Assembly (NCBI GenBank): GCA_903882875.1
Contig: CAIRYQ010000010.1
Location: 17,558-81,557 of the forward strand
Reading direction: 5' to 3'
Source: an uncultured Spartobacteria bacterium
GTDB lineage: Bacteria > Verrucomicrobiota > Verrucomicrobiia > Chthoniobacterales > Chthoniobacteraceae
DNA: 64,000 bases
Shown in pieces: positions 1 through 9,535 of the stretch. How positions within the stretch are numbered: the stretch's first letter is position 1; every line of letters starts with the position of its first letter. Under the pieces are notes generated by a model, which was not told the DNA's origin, did not search any database, and was given only the letters and a program-made list of their open reading frames with translations. The translations under genes were made by a program, and so were the position numbers.

Positions 1-78
1 GAGCAGCAGCACGCTCTCAATGAGAGAATTGTGCGCTTTCTTTGCTAATGACACGCGCAGGGCGGCTGTCCTGTATTG

Positions 79-621
79 ATGACAGACGAACCCTCCACGC
101 CGCCCGACGCACACACGCTGCATGTGCAGCAGTTGTTTGTGCGGCATCAGCAGGCGGTGCTGGGCTATGTGCTTTCGATCGAGCCGAACCTCGCGGATGC
201 GCAGGACATCGTGCAGGAGGTGTTTCTCACGGTGAGCAGGAAGGCGGCGACGTGGACGGCGGGCACGGATTTTCTGGCATGGGTCTGCACGGTGGCGCGC
301 TATGAGACGTTGAATTTCCAGCGCAGTCGCACACGGCGCGTGGGGCGGCTGGACGATGATGTGGTCGAGCTGCTGCACGCGGGCGGACCGGCAGACGAGG
401 CGGTGCTTCAGCGGCGTCTGACGGCGTTGCAGCGGTGCATGGGGAGGCTCGCGCCGCGGGCGCGCGAATTGGTTGGGAGGCGGTATCACGGAGGGCAGAT
501 GCCGGAGCAGATCGCGCCGGCCGTCGGGTGGACTCCGAATGCGGTGCGCGTGGCCCTTGCCCGTGCGCGTGATTTTTTGCGCGAGTGCCTGGAGCAGCAG
601 CTTTCCGCCACCGAATCATGA
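79..621 (+). CDS. ECF-type RNA polymerase sigma factor
   Basis: About 180 residues, the usual size of an extracytoplasmic-function sigma factor. Residues about 15-90 form sigma region 2 (core binding and -10 recognition, with a DAQDIVQEVFL helix). Residues about 115-175 form region 4 (-35 recognition), ending in a helix-turn-helix around GWTPNAVRVALARARDFL. It resembles the sigma factors common in Planctomycetes and Verrucomicrobia. ATG 79 is preferred to the TTG one codon upstream. The stop overlaps the start of the FecR-like gene (ATGA), so the two are probably translationally coupled and act as sigma factor plus membrane regulator for the downstream cluster. The target promoter is unknown. 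Confidence 0.9.
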   Translation: MTDEPSTPPDAHTLHVQQLFVRHQQAVLGYVLSIEPNLADAQDIVQEVFLTVSRKAATWTAGTDFLAWVCTVARYETLNFQRSRTRRVGRLDDDVVELLHAGGPADEAVLQRRLTALQRCMGRLAPRARELVGRRYHGGQMPEQIAPAVGWTPNAVRVALARARDFLRECLEQQLSATES

Positions 622-1964
622 TGAACACGCGACGCCTCGAAGAACTCACCGATGCCTGGCGAGATGGCTGTCTCACTGAGGCGGACGCGGCGGAACTCAG
701 CGCGACCTTGCGCGAATCCGAGGACGCGAGGTGCATTTTTCGCGACGGGGCGCAGATGCACGGGTTGCTTCATCGCGCCGTGATGGCTGCGGCTGTGGTT
801 GAGGCGAGCAGTCATCTTTCAGCGCCGCGCGAAGGTGTCCGCGCCGTGGCACGGCCTCGCTTCCTTCGTCTGTCGTGGGGTTCGCTCGCGGCAGCGGCAG
901 CGTTGATTGTCTTCTGCGGGATCGCGCTCATTCAGTGGATGGGGCGCGGAGTTGAAATCGAGGTCGTGCAGCGGTCTTCCGGTGCCTCGGTTGAATGGAA
1001 AGCCGGGGACAAGGTGCGCGCAAAAGAACTGACGATAGTGCGCGGCACGATGCGGCTGCGGCTGGCGTCGGGCGTGGTGATGGATGTCACTGCGCCGGTG
1101 GAGATGAGGCTGCTCGACGCGATGCACGTGCGCGTGCTCTCGGGGCGCGTGACGGCGGACGTGGGCGAGCGCGGGAAGGGCTTTGTGATCGAGACGCCGG
1201 AGGCCCGCGTGGTGGATCTTGGCACGGTGTTTGGCGTGGATGCCTCCAGCGCGGCGAAGACGGATGTCGTCGTGTTCAAGGGGCAGGTCGAGGTCTTTGA
1301 AAAGGGCGCGAAGGAGCGTGTGGCACTGCTCAATCAAGGCGAGGGCTTGCGCGTGGAGCGCAATCGCCGCGCCTCGCGGATCGTGAACGTGACGGGCGTG
1401 GATGAAACCGGCGCATGGAGCGCACAGGAGCGCGCTGCGGAGAGCGCGGTGATCACTGCTGTAGGCGATAGCATGAGCGCGGATGACGAGCAGGCGAAAA
1501 AGTGGCCGTCATTGCGAAACTTTTACCGCATCGTGCCGCGCGGATTGCGCGATGGGGCGCTGGCCTTTGCGGATGAGCTTGATCAATGGAGCGCGGTGCC
1601 GTCGTCGCTCGTGGGTGCGGATCTTGTGCGCACATTTTCCGTGGACGCATTCAACTGGTGGATGCGGATGACCGTGGCCATTCAGCGGCCGTGCGAAGTC
1701 TTTGTGTTCGTGGATGCGCGCAATGAAGTGCCTGCCTGGCTGTCGAATGAATTCACGAACACTGGCGAGACGATCACGCTCGACTGGCGGCGTCGCAGCG
1801 ATCCGCACCAAGTCGCGCGAAAGCTGGAGTATGCGGTCTGGAAAAAGACGGTGACGCAAGCGGGCGAAGTGCAGCTCGGACCGCCCTACCCGAATCCGCC
1901 CGCAGACAAAATGAGCTTCAGCCCCAATCGCATGTTCGGCGTCGCCGCGAAGCCGCTGCGGTGA
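618..1964 (+). CDS. FecR-like membrane regulator / anti-sigma-type protein
   Basis: 448 residues. An N-terminal cytoplasmic part of about 90 residues includes a motif like sigma-regulator N-termini (residues about 5-40). One membrane helix follows at about 95-115 (AAAALIVFCGIALIQW), then a periplasmic FecR domain at about 120-230 with the LSGRVTADVGERGKGFVIETP stretch broken into beta strands and ending in a VVVFKGQVEVF motif. The C-terminal about 200 residues are not assigned. It starts inside the stop of the sigma gene (ATGATG at 618; the second ATG at 621 is equally possible). Known FecR-type proteins transmit a surface signal to an ECF sigma factor, and that is the inferred role here. In Verrucomicrobia such pairs often precede secreted DUF1552/DUF1592 genes, as they do here. 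Confidence 0.85.
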   Translation: MMNTRRLEELTDAWRDGCLTEADAAELSATLRESEDARCIFRDGAQMHGLLHRAVMAAAVVEASSHLSAPREGVRAVARPRFLRLSWGSLAAAAALIVFCGIALIQWMGRGVEIEVVQRSSGASVEWKAGDKVRAKELTIVRGTMRLRLASGVVMDVTAPVEMRLLDAMHVRVLSGRVTADVGERGKGFVIETPEARVVDLGTVFGVDASSAAKTDVVVFKGQVEVFEKGAKERVALLNQGEGLRVERNRRASRIVNVTGVDETGAWSAQERAAESAVITAVGDSMSADDEQAKKWPSLRNFYRIVPRGLRDGALAFADELDQWSAVPSSLVGADLVRTFSVDAFNWWMRMTVAIQRPCEVFVFVDARNEVPAWLSNEFTNTGETITLDWRRRSDPHQVARKLEYAVWKKTVTQAGEVQLGPPYPNPPADKMSFSPNRMFGVAAKPLR

Positions 1965-2015
1965 ATTTCAAAGCAACACCACTCCATCACTCCAACGCTC
2001 GATTTCTCCAAAGCC

Positions 2016-3296
2016 ATGAACACACCGCTCAACCGCCGCCACTTCCTCCGCAGCAGCACCGCGCTGATCGCGCTGCCGTTTCTCGAATCACTCGGCTTCC
2101 GCCGCTTCGCCTCTGCCTCGCAGATCCCCGCACGGCCGAAGCGCATGGTCTTCATTGGCATCGGCTGGGGCGTGACGCAGGAGACTTGGTATCCCGATGT
2201 GAAGCAGACGGGCGCAGAGTGGACGCTGCCCGAGGGATTGAAGCCGCTGGCGAAGCATCAGAAGGACATCACGATCATTCAGAATTGCTTCCACAAGCAC
2301 TCCATCGATCCGCATTCGTGCAGCACGTTTTGGCTCACGGGCGCGAACAAGTTCGGCGTGCCGGGCAAGAGTTTCAGCAACACGATCTCGGTGGACCAGG
2401 TGGCAGCGGAGCAGTTCGGCAAGGACACGCGGTTCACATCGCTCGCGCTCAGTGGCTCGGGCGAGAGTCATGGCGCGGGTTTGTCGCTCGCGTGGAATCG
2501 TCAGGGCAAGCCGGTGGCGGGTCTCGACAATCCGGTCGCGGCTTTTCACAAGCTCTTCTCCGATGAGAAGACGTCGCTTGCGCAACGACAGGCGGAGTTG
2601 AAGCGCCAGCAGAGCGTGCTCGACACGGTGCTCGTGGATGCACGCGCGCTGGGTCGGGATCTTGGCAAGGAGGACAACGACAAGCTCAGCGAGTATCTGG
2701 AATCCATCCGCGACATCGAGACGCAGCTCGCGAAGGAAACGCAGTGGCTCGATGTGGAGAAGCCGAAGCCTGGCCTGACCGAACCGAAGAATGGTGTGAG
2801 CGGTTTGAATGAAATCCGTCTGATGTATGACCTCATGGTCGCCGCGTTGCAGACGGATTCGACGCGCGTGGCGACGTATCGTCAGCCGGTGGATGTGTTG
2901 ATCAAAGGTCTCGGTTTGAAGTTCGCCGGACACAACATCAGCCACTACACGCCCGGCGCGCGCATGGAGGCCAGCCAGGCACGCGACCGCGGCCAGTCCG
3001 AGTTGCTCGCGCATTTCATCGAAAGGCTGAAGACCACGAAGGAGCCGGATGGCTCCACGTTGTTCGACCACGTCAGCGTCGCGCTCGGCACGAACGTGCG
3101 CAGCCAACATTACCTCGACAACTGCCCCACGCTGCTCACCGGCGGCGGCGCCGGCATCAAGCTCGGCCAGCACCTCGTGATGTCCGATTCGAAGACGCCG
3201 CTGTGCAATGTGTGGCTGACGTTGCTCAATGGCGTCGGCGTGAAATCGAAGTCGTTCGGCGACAGCACGGGAATTATCGAGCAACTCCGCGCTTAA
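2016..3296 (+). CDS. DUF1552 secreted protein with Tat-like signal
   Basis: 426 residues beginning MNTPLNRRHFLRSSTALIAL, an RR-x-F-L twin-arginine type export signal. The mature part matches the DUF1552 family, whose fold is related to alkaline phosphatase/sulfatase-like DUF1501 proteins: an early VFIGIGWGVTQETWYP segment, SCSTFWLTGANK, and a C-terminal VSVALGTNVRSQHYLDN and LTGGGAG. DUF1552 genes are nearly always paired with a DUF1592 cytochrome gene, and here one starts 27 bp downstream. The biochemical function is unknown. It is inferred to be periplasmic and to work with the neighbouring multidomain cytochrome. Confidence 0.85.
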   Translation: MNTPLNRRHFLRSSTALIALPFLESLGFRRFASASQIPARPKRMVFIGIGWGVTQETWYPDVKQTGAEWTLPEGLKPLAKHQKDITIIQNCFHKHSIDPHSCSTFWLTGANKFGVPGKSFSNTISVDQVAAEQFGKDTRFTSLALSGSGESHGAGLSLAWNRQGKPVAGLDNPVAAFHKLFSDEKTSLAQRQAELKRQQSVLDTVLVDARALGRDLGKEDNDKLSEYLESIRDIETQLAKETQWLDVEKPKPGLTEPKNGVSGLNEIRLMYDLMVAALQTDSTRVATYRQPVDVLIKGLGLKFAGHNISHYTPGARMEASQARDRGQSELLAHFIERLKTTKEPDGSTLFDHVSVALGTNVRSQHYLDNCPTLLTGGGAGIKLGQHLVMSDSKTPLCNVWLTLLNGVGVKSKSFGDSTGIIEQLRA

Positions 3297-3323
3297 GCGG
3301 ACAAGGGGAAACCTTCTCAATCT

Positions 3324-5888
3324 TTGCTCTGCGTGAAATCGCTCTGCCTATTTTTGCTGTCCGCATCCCTCGTCCACGCCGCCACGGAAGCGGTGATGCC
3401 GGAGTCGCAGCGGGTGTTTTTCAAAAACTACTGCGTCTCGTGTCACAACGAGGAAAAGCACAAGGGCAAGGTGCGGCTCGACGACATTCCGTTTCGTATC
3501 GCCGACATCCCGACGGCGGAGCGTTGGCAGAAAATCCTGGGCGCCATCAACTCGGGCGACATGCCGCCCGAGGATGAGAAGCAACCGAAGCCGGAGGAAA
3601 AGGCGGCGTTTCTCGAAGTGCTCTCGAAGCAAATCGTCGTCGCGCTCAAGGCGCTGTCGGACACGGGCGGGCTTATCACGATGCGGCGGCTGAACCGTCG
3701 CGAGTATGTGAACACGATTCGCGATTTGCTCGATGTCGAGGTGCGTCCGAAGGATTTGCCGGCGGATGATGACGGCGGTTCGTTCGACACGATTGGCTCG
3801 GGCTTGTTCTTCTCCAGCGACCAGTTTCAGCAATATCTCAAGCTCGCGCGCATCGCGCTGGATGAGGCCATCGTGAGCGGGCCGAAGCCGAAGGCGAAAA
3901 CGCAGCGGCGCGAGCCGGAGGTCGAGGCGAACAAGCACGCACAAGGTCAGCACGAACATTACGCGAAGGACAAAAAGAGATACGAGGACTGGAAGGCGTC
4001 CGGGAAGCCGCCGACTGATTTCGGTTTCGAGGATGAAGCTGACGCGAACATCAAAATCGCGCTCGTGCGCGGCCACATGGCCGGCTTCACCAGTTACCTC
4101 GCGGAGCCAGCGACGAAAACGGGGCTCGTGCTCGAATCGTTCATGGGCCTGCTCGGTCAGGATCAGACGCGGCTGCCGGGCAATGCCGCGCCCGGCGCGT
4201 ATCGCTTGAGCATCCGTGCGGCGGCGATGGATCCCGCACATCCTTGTTTCATTGAGGTGGGCATGCACGGCAATGGTTCCGGCGTCGGTGAGATCGACAT
4301 CCTTCGCTGCGTGAAAGTCACCGCGCCAATGGACGCACCGCAAATCATCGAGGTGCCGTTCACGAACACCAAGTCCGGCAGCCACGTCGTCGCGGTGCGT
4401 GAGCGGCGGCACAACACATCGGACGCCGCGTATTTCATCGAGGGCCAGCGCAGCAAGGAGAACAACGGCAATGCCTATCGCGCGACGGCGTGGATTGACT
4501 GGGTCGAATGGGAAGGCCCGTTCGTCGAGCAATGGCCGCCGCGTTCGCACGAGCTGGTGCTTGGCAAAGAGGCGCTGCCCGCAAAGCCGAGCGCGGCGGA
4601 CGCGCGGCGCATCATCGAGCGATTCGCCGAGCGTGCGTTTCGCGGTCGCGCGGTGACGCCGGAGTTCATGGAGCGATTGATGACGCACTTCGACGAGCGC
4701 ATCGCCGCGGGCGAGACGTTCCTCGATGCCATCAAGACGCCGCTGAGCATCGTGCTCGCATCGCCGAGTTTTCTTTATATCGCGGAGAGCAGTTTGAGCT
4801 TCAGCCCGAATGGCAAAGAGAAGTCCGCGGCCAAGCCCGGGCGACTTTCACAGACAGAACTCGCCACACGCCTCGCCTACTTCCTCTGGAGCAGCCCGCC
4901 GGACGAGGCGCTCATGCAACTCGCCCGCGATGGCAAACTCAGCGACGCATCGGTGCTCGCACGCGAGGTGGACCGGATGCTCGCGGACGAGAAGGTGATG
5001 CGTTTTATCAGCGGCTTCACGCATCAATGGCTGCACATGGTGCGGCTCGATTTTTTCCAATACAACCATCGCCTGCACCCTAGGTTCGACGGCAGCGTGA
5101 AGGAGTCCGCGCGACGCGAGGTTTATGAAACGCTGCGCGTCGTGTTGCGCGAGCGCCTGCCGCTCGGCGCGCTGTTGAAGAGCGACTTCGTCGTCGTGAA
5201 CGACATCCTCGCCGACTACTACGGCCTCGGCGGCGTGAGCGACGATGCTTTCCGAAAGGTGCCCGTGCCAGCGGGCGTGCCGCGCGGAGGCTTGCCAGGC
5301 ATGGCCGCCATCCTCGCGATGGGCAGCGATGGCGACCGCACATCGCCCGTCGAGCGCGGTGCCTGGGTGCTGCGCCATCTCATCAATGACCCGCCGCCGC
5401 CCGCGCCTGCGAATGTCCCGCAGCTCAGCCGCCTCGCAGGAAAGCTCATGCCCGCGCGCCAGCTCATGCTCGTGCATCAGGAGCAGCCGCAGTGCTCGCA
5501 ATGTCATCGCCGCATTGACCCCATCGGCTTCGGTTTTGAGCACTTCGATGCCGTCGGCCTCTGGCGCGAAAAGGAATACACCGAGATTCCGGTGCTCAAC
5601 CAGTTCGCCCGCGAGACCAAACTCTTCCCCGTCGACACCAGCGGCACGCTGCCCGACGGCACCGCCTTCGATGGTTTCGAGCAACTGCGCGAGGCCATCG
5701 CGAAGCGCGAGGCTGACTTTGCGAAAGGACTCGTCGAGCACCTTATCGAGTTCGGCCTCGGTCGCCCGTGTGGCTTCTCCGACGACGACCTCGTGCAGTC
5801 CGTCTTGGAAAGCGCGAAGCCACAGCACTACACCCCGCGCGCGCTCATCCAGGCGCTTGTGAGCAGCAGGGAGTTTCACACCAAGTAA
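3324..5888 (+). CDS. DUF1587/DUF1592/DUF1588/DUF1585 multidomain cytochrome-type protein
   Basis: 854 residues. After a signal peptide it has a cytochrome c-like heme motif (C37-x-x-C40-H41 in NYCVSCHNEE), then DUF1587 (MRRLNRREYVNTIRDLL), a carbohydrate-binding-like middle section (about 280-400), DUF1595/DUF1592 (about 420-660, with LATRLAYFLWSSPPDE), DUF1588 (about 690-790, with a second CSQCHRRIDPIGFGFEHFD heme-type motif) and C-terminal DUF1585 (FGLGRPCGFSDDDL). This architecture is typical of Planctomycetes and Verrucomicrobia. Its chemistry is not established, but electron transfer during breakdown of polysaccharide or other polymers is often suggested. The start is uncertain: TTG 3324 follows a purine-rich stretch, while GTG 3333 gives a tidier signal peptide. 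Confidence 0.85.
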   Translation: MLCVKSLCLFLLSASLVHAATEAVMPESQRVFFKNYCVSCHNEEKHKGKVRLDDIPFRIADIPTAERWQKILGAINSGDMPPEDEKQPKPEEKAAFLEVLSKQIVVALKALSDTGGLITMRRLNRREYVNTIRDLLDVEVRPKDLPADDDGGSFDTIGSGLFFSSDQFQQYLKLARIALDEAIVSGPKPKAKTQRREPEVEANKHAQGQHEHYAKDKKRYEDWKASGKPPTDFGFEDEADANIKIALVRGHMAGFTSYLAEPATKTGLVLESFMGLLGQDQTRLPGNAAPGAYRLSIRAAAMDPAHPCFIEVGMHGNGSGVGEIDILRCVKVTAPMDAPQIIEVPFTNTKSGSHVVAVRERRHNTSDAAYFIEGQRSKENNGNAYRATAWIDWVEWEGPFVEQWPPRSHELVLGKEALPAKPSAADARRIIERFAERAFRGRAVTPEFMERLMTHFDERIAAGETFLDAIKTPLSIVLASPSFLYIAESSLSFSPNGKEKSAAKPGRLSQTELATRLAYFLWSSPPDEALMQLARDGKLSDASVLAREVDRMLADEKVMRFISGFTHQWLHMVRLDFFQYNHRLHPRFDGSVKESARREVYETLRVVLRERLPLGALLKSDFVVVNDILADYYGLGGVSDDAFRKVPVPAGVPRGGLPGMAAILAMGSDGDRTSPVERGAWVLRHLINDPPPPAPANVPQLSRLAGKLMPARQLMLVHQEQPQCSQCHRRIDPIGFGFEHFDAVGLWREKEYTEIPVLNQFARETKLFPVDTSGTLPDGTAFDGFEQLREAIAKREADFAKGLVEHLIEFGLGRPCGFSDDDLVQSVLESAKPQHYTPRALIQALVSSREFHTK

Positions 5889-5892
5889 CGTC

Positions 5893-8778
5893 ATGCGCAG
5901 GAACCTTCGGACTCTCGCCATCGCCACCCTCGCATCGCTCGGCGTCGCGTCATTGCACGCGCAAAAGGAGAGCACCCCCATTCCCGACGCGCTCAAGACA
6001 CTCGTGCGCTCGAAGCGGCATCACGATGAAGTTCCGGCGGTCAGCATCTTCACCAAAGGCGGGCTGCCGGCGATTTCGCTCAGCACGCCGACGCCGCTGA
6101 CGGACTCGCAATGGGCCGCCATCACTGCGATTCATCCGCGCGTGCTTCAGTTCAACGACCAAGCGCTCACCGACAGCGACATGGACCGTCTCATCGCGCT
6201 GGATCCCATCGAGGTATCGCTGCGCATCACTCCGCTCACTGGCAGCGGCGCGGCAAAGTTTGGCCGGATGCTGCATCTGAAAGTGCTGGAGACGCATCAC
6301 ATTCACACAGCAACACCGGAGGCGAAGGACGCACTGGCGCAGCATCCGTCGCTCGAAGTGTTCCGCACGGCGGGCGAGTTCTGCATCGATGCCTTGCGCG
6401 CACCGAAGCTGAAGTCCGTGGAGCTCGCGGAGCAGGCGGCGAACATCGCGCGCGTCGAGGAACTCGCGGCGCATTCGAAAATCGAAACGCTCAGCCTCTT
6501 TGCCCATCGCATCCTCACCGTGGACGATGCCTGTCTAGCCAGCGTCGCGAAAATCAAAACGCTCAAGACGCTGCGTCTGTCCTTCGTGCCGCTCACGTTC
6601 GACGGCGGATTGAAGCCCTTGCTTGAGTTGCCGAACCTCACGGAACTCAGTCTCTATATGGTAGAGGTGTCGGACGCCGATTTGCAGAAGTTCAAAGCCG
6701 CGCGTCCGCAGGTAAAAGTGAAGCACACGCCGATGACGCCGGAATATCGCAAGACGCTCGATGACATCATTGCGAAGCAAAAGCACGCTGCGACGCTCGA
6801 CACACCAACGCTCCGCGTCGAAGTCTCCGACAAGGACGGCGCGCTCATCATCACCGACCCGCGCAACAAACGCGTGTGGCAGCAGGTGCGCGCGGAGACG
6901 GACGAGGCTTTGAAACAACGCATCATCGGCTTCGATGCCGGGCGCAATGAACTCACGCTCGAATGCGGACTCGGGGGCATTCGCGCGGATGGCAAACGCG
7001 GTGTCGCACTGGCGCGCATCACACTGCGCATCCCACGCGGCAAGGCCGATGTGGAGATGACGCTGCAACTCGACACGAAGGAGCAGTGGCGGCAGGCGTC
7101 GTATCCGTATGTCTTCGCGCGCGACGGCGAGCGCGTGAGCAATCTCTTCCCGCACTGCGAAGGCATGCTCGTGCCCGTGCGCAAGGCCGATCCCGACTGG
7201 CTCGCGCTGCCCGATGGCGACTTCTACGGCGGCGTGCATTCGTATTTGATGTGCCTCGGCCTCGTGGACGAAGCGAGCGGCGAGGGTTTGCTCACGCTGC
7301 TGCCGGACATCGAGGCCACGATGCTCAAATGGCGCGACGTGCCGGTGAACACGCAGACCGTCGTCGCGCCGCAGCTCGTGTGTCGCGCGAACAATGGCGC
7401 GTTCGACCGCCCGTGGCGCATGACCTTTTCCTTCAGCGACAAAGGCGGCTACGTCGCGATGGCGCAGCGTTACCGCGAATTCTTCGCCGCGCAGGGGCTG
7501 CACAAAACGCTGCGCGAAAAAGCTGCCGAGAATCCCGCCGTGAACGACATTCTCGGCGCGCCCACGTTTTGGGCCAACACACGAACGCCGAAACTCGCCG
7601 CCGACATGGCCGACGCCTTCCGCGCTGCCGGAGTGGACCGCTGCCTCTTCGCGATGTGCAACGTCCCTTTGCACAAACCCGACGTGCCCGATTGGGAGCA
7701 ACAAATGGCCGATGCCATCAAGCACGTGCGCTCGCTCGGTTATCACGTCTATCGCTACGACCAGTATCGCGATGCCTTCGAGCCGGACCCAGGCAAAGGC
7801 CACAGCCATCAAATCAACACCAACGCCTGGCCCGACAAACTCGTGCATCGCGCCGACGGCACGCGCGTCGCCGCCTTCGGCCCGCAGAGCGGCATCGTGT
7901 GCGCAAAGTTCTTCCTGCCGCTCGCGATGGAGACCTTCGACCGCGAGTTCCGCGACTTCGACTACAGCGCGCGCTTCGTGGATTGCCTCGGCTCCGTCGG
8001 CTTCAACATGGAAGCCGAGTGCTTCGACCCTGCGCATCCCTGCGACCGTTACTTCACGCGCCAGCAACGCAGCGCACTGCTCGCCGAAGTGTGCCGCCGC
8101 GGCAAACTCGCCGCCACCGAGTGCGGCATTGATTACCTCATCCCGCACACGCATTGGTTTGAAGGCACCAGCACGCTCGTGCGCTGGAAGGAGTTCTTCC
8201 TCGCGAAGCAAACCACGGAAAACATCGGCATCAATGACGCCGCCGGCGGCAAAGTCACCGACCGCATGAACACACTCGGCAAGCTCGAACCCACCGCGAA
8301 GGCTGACCTCACCCTCAGCATCAGCCCGCGCCACCGCATCCCGTTCTATTCGCTCTGCCATCACGACGAAGTCATCACCACCTGGCGCTGGGAAGACGGC
8401 ATGGACGACCCGCCTGTGTATTGGCAACTGAAGAACCTCTGGTCCGTCCTCAGCGGCACCCCGCCCATGTATCGCACCACCGCCGACCACATCGCCAAGT
8501 ATCGCGAGCAAATCACCCGCACGCAGCACTACGTCAGCGATTGGGTGAAGGAGGTCGCCCTCGACTCGATGACCAACCACCGCTTCCTCACCGAGGATCA
8601 CAGCGTGCAGGAGACTGAGTTTTCTTCTGGTCGCGGCGTCGTGGTTAATTTCGGCGACACGGATTTCACCACGTCGGATAAGCAGGTCGTGAAGTCCCGC
8701 GAATATCTCATCTTTCGCAAAACGGAAGAAGGGCGTGCCTATCAATCGCCTCCGTATTCAAACGTGTTCGCACGCTGA
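5893..8778 (+). CDS. Secreted LRR + glycoside-hydrolase-like protein
   Basis: 961 residues with a cleavable signal peptide (MRRNLRTLAIATLASLGVAS...HAQ). Residues about 60-280 are leucine-rich-repeat-like (TELSLYMVEVSDADLQ type repeats). The rest looks like a beta-sandwich followed by a TIM-barrel-type hydrolase, roughly like GH101/GH129 or DUF5696 proteins. Candidate acidic residues lie in RFVDCLGSVGFNMEAECFD and AATECGIDYLIPHTHW, and a conserved-looking YSLCHHDEVITTWRWEDG follows. It starts 4 bp after the DUF1592 stop, so it is probably co-transcribed with it. The LRR-plus-hydrolase layout is unusual. The substrate cannot be inferred and the family assignment is tentative. Confidence 0.7.
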   Translation: MRRNLRTLAIATLASLGVASLHAQKESTPIPDALKTLVRSKRHHDEVPAVSIFTKGGLPAISLSTPTPLTDSQWAAITAIHPRVLQFNDQALTDSDMDRLIALDPIEVSLRITPLTGSGAAKFGRMLHLKVLETHHIHTATPEAKDALAQHPSLEVFRTAGEFCIDALRAPKLKSVELAEQAANIARVEELAAHSKIETLSLFAHRILTVDDACLASVAKIKTLKTLRLSFVPLTFDGGLKPLLELPNLTELSLYMVEVSDADLQKFKAARPQVKVKHTPMTPEYRKTLDDIIAKQKHAATLDTPTLRVEVSDKDGALIITDPRNKRVWQQVRAETDEALKQRIIGFDAGRNELTLECGLGGIRADGKRGVALARITLRIPRGKADVEMTLQLDTKEQWRQASYPYVFARDGERVSNLFPHCEGMLVPVRKADPDWLALPDGDFYGGVHSYLMCLGLVDEASGEGLLTLLPDIEATMLKWRDVPVNTQTVVAPQLVCRANNGAFDRPWRMTFSFSDKGGYVAMAQRYREFFAAQGLHKTLREKAAENPAVNDILGAPTFWANTRTPKLAADMADAFRAAGVDRCLFAMCNVPLHKPDVPDWEQQMADAIKHVRSLGYHVYRYDQYRDAFEPDPGKGHSHQINTNAWPDKLVHRADGTRVAAFGPQSGIVCAKFFLPLAMETFDREFRDFDYSARFVDCLGSVGFNMEAECFDPAHPCDRYFTRQQRSALLAEVCRRGKLAATECGIDYLIPHTHWFEGTSTLVRWKEFFLAKQTTENIGINDAAGGKVTDRMNTLGKLEPTAKADLTLSISPRHRIPFYSLCHHDEVITTWRWEDGMDDPPVYWQLKNLWSVLSGTPPMYRTTADHIAKYREQITRTQHYVSDWVKEVALDSMTNHRFLTEDHSVQETEFSSGRGVVVNFGDTDFTTSDKQVVKSREYLIFRKTEEGRAYQSPPYSNVFAR

Positions 8779-8886
8779 AAATTGTCGGTTCGTTTCTGAC
8801 GAGCAGTTGTCGATTCCACGAAACACGCTCCGCTCCTCAATTTGCAGTAGAGCGCACACTTGTGATGATATGATCTGTTCAGCCTG

Positions 8887-9528
8887 CTAACGTTTCCCTT
8901 GGTTCAGTCGGGCAACCGCCTGCGCGCGGGACTGGACATGCAGCTTCTCATAGATTCGCTCGATGTGCGTGCGCACCGTGGAGTAGCTGATGACGAGTTT
9001 GTCCGCGATCTCCTTGTAGAGGTAGCCTTCGGATAGCAGTTGGAGGATTTGCGTTTCGCGCTCGGAGAGTGAAGCAGTGGCAACCGATGCGGCGGGGGCG
9101 GCGGCGGGTTTGTTGAACGCCTCGACGACACGGCGTGCGATCTGGCCGCTCATCGGTGCCCCACCGGCATAGACGTCGCGCACAGCGGCGAGGAGTTGCG
9201 CTGTGCGAATGGGCTTGAGCAGGTAGCCGCATGCTCCGGCGCTGAGGCTGCTAAAGATGGCGTCGCTGTCGTCGTAGCTCGTGAGCATGACGATTTGTGG
9301 CTTGGGAAGGATGGCGGCGAGTTCGCGCACGCAATCCACTCCGCTCATGCCGGGGAGGTGGATGTCCATGAAGATCACGCGCGGCTTGAGCGCCGGGATT
9401 TTTCGCAGTGCCTCCTCGGCAGTGGCGAATTGCCCGACGCATTCGATGTCATCCGCAGTGCCGAGCATCGCCGCGAGACTACGGCGGATGCGCGCGTCGT
9501 CTTCGACAATGGCTACGGTGATGGGCAT
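8887..9528 (-). CDS. NarL/FixJ-type response regulator
   Basis: 213 residues. The receiver domain occupies residues 1-120, with acidic residues E9/D10/D11 and the phospho-acceptor D55 in VIFMDIHLPGMSG. An Ala-rich linker leads to a LuxR-type HTH at about 150-210 (LSERETQILQLLSEG, STVRTHIERIYEKLHV). It lies 7 bp downstream of the histidine kinase gene and is clearly its partner. It is expected to bind DNA as a dimer after phosphorylation. A possible target is the palindrome at 16416-16445, upstream of its own operon, but this is inference. Confidence 0.93.
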   Translation of the reverse strand: MPITVAIVEDDARIRRSLAAMLGTADDIECVGQFATAEEALRKIPALKPRVIFMDIHLPGMSGVDCVRELAAILPKPQIVMLTSYDDSDAIFSSLSAGACGYLLKPIRTAQLLAAVRDVYAGGAPMSGQIARRVVEAFNKPAAAPAASVATASLSERETQILQLLSEGYLYKEIADKLVISYSTVRTHIERIYEKLHVQSRAQAVARLNQGKR

Positions 9529-9535
9529 GTTGAAT

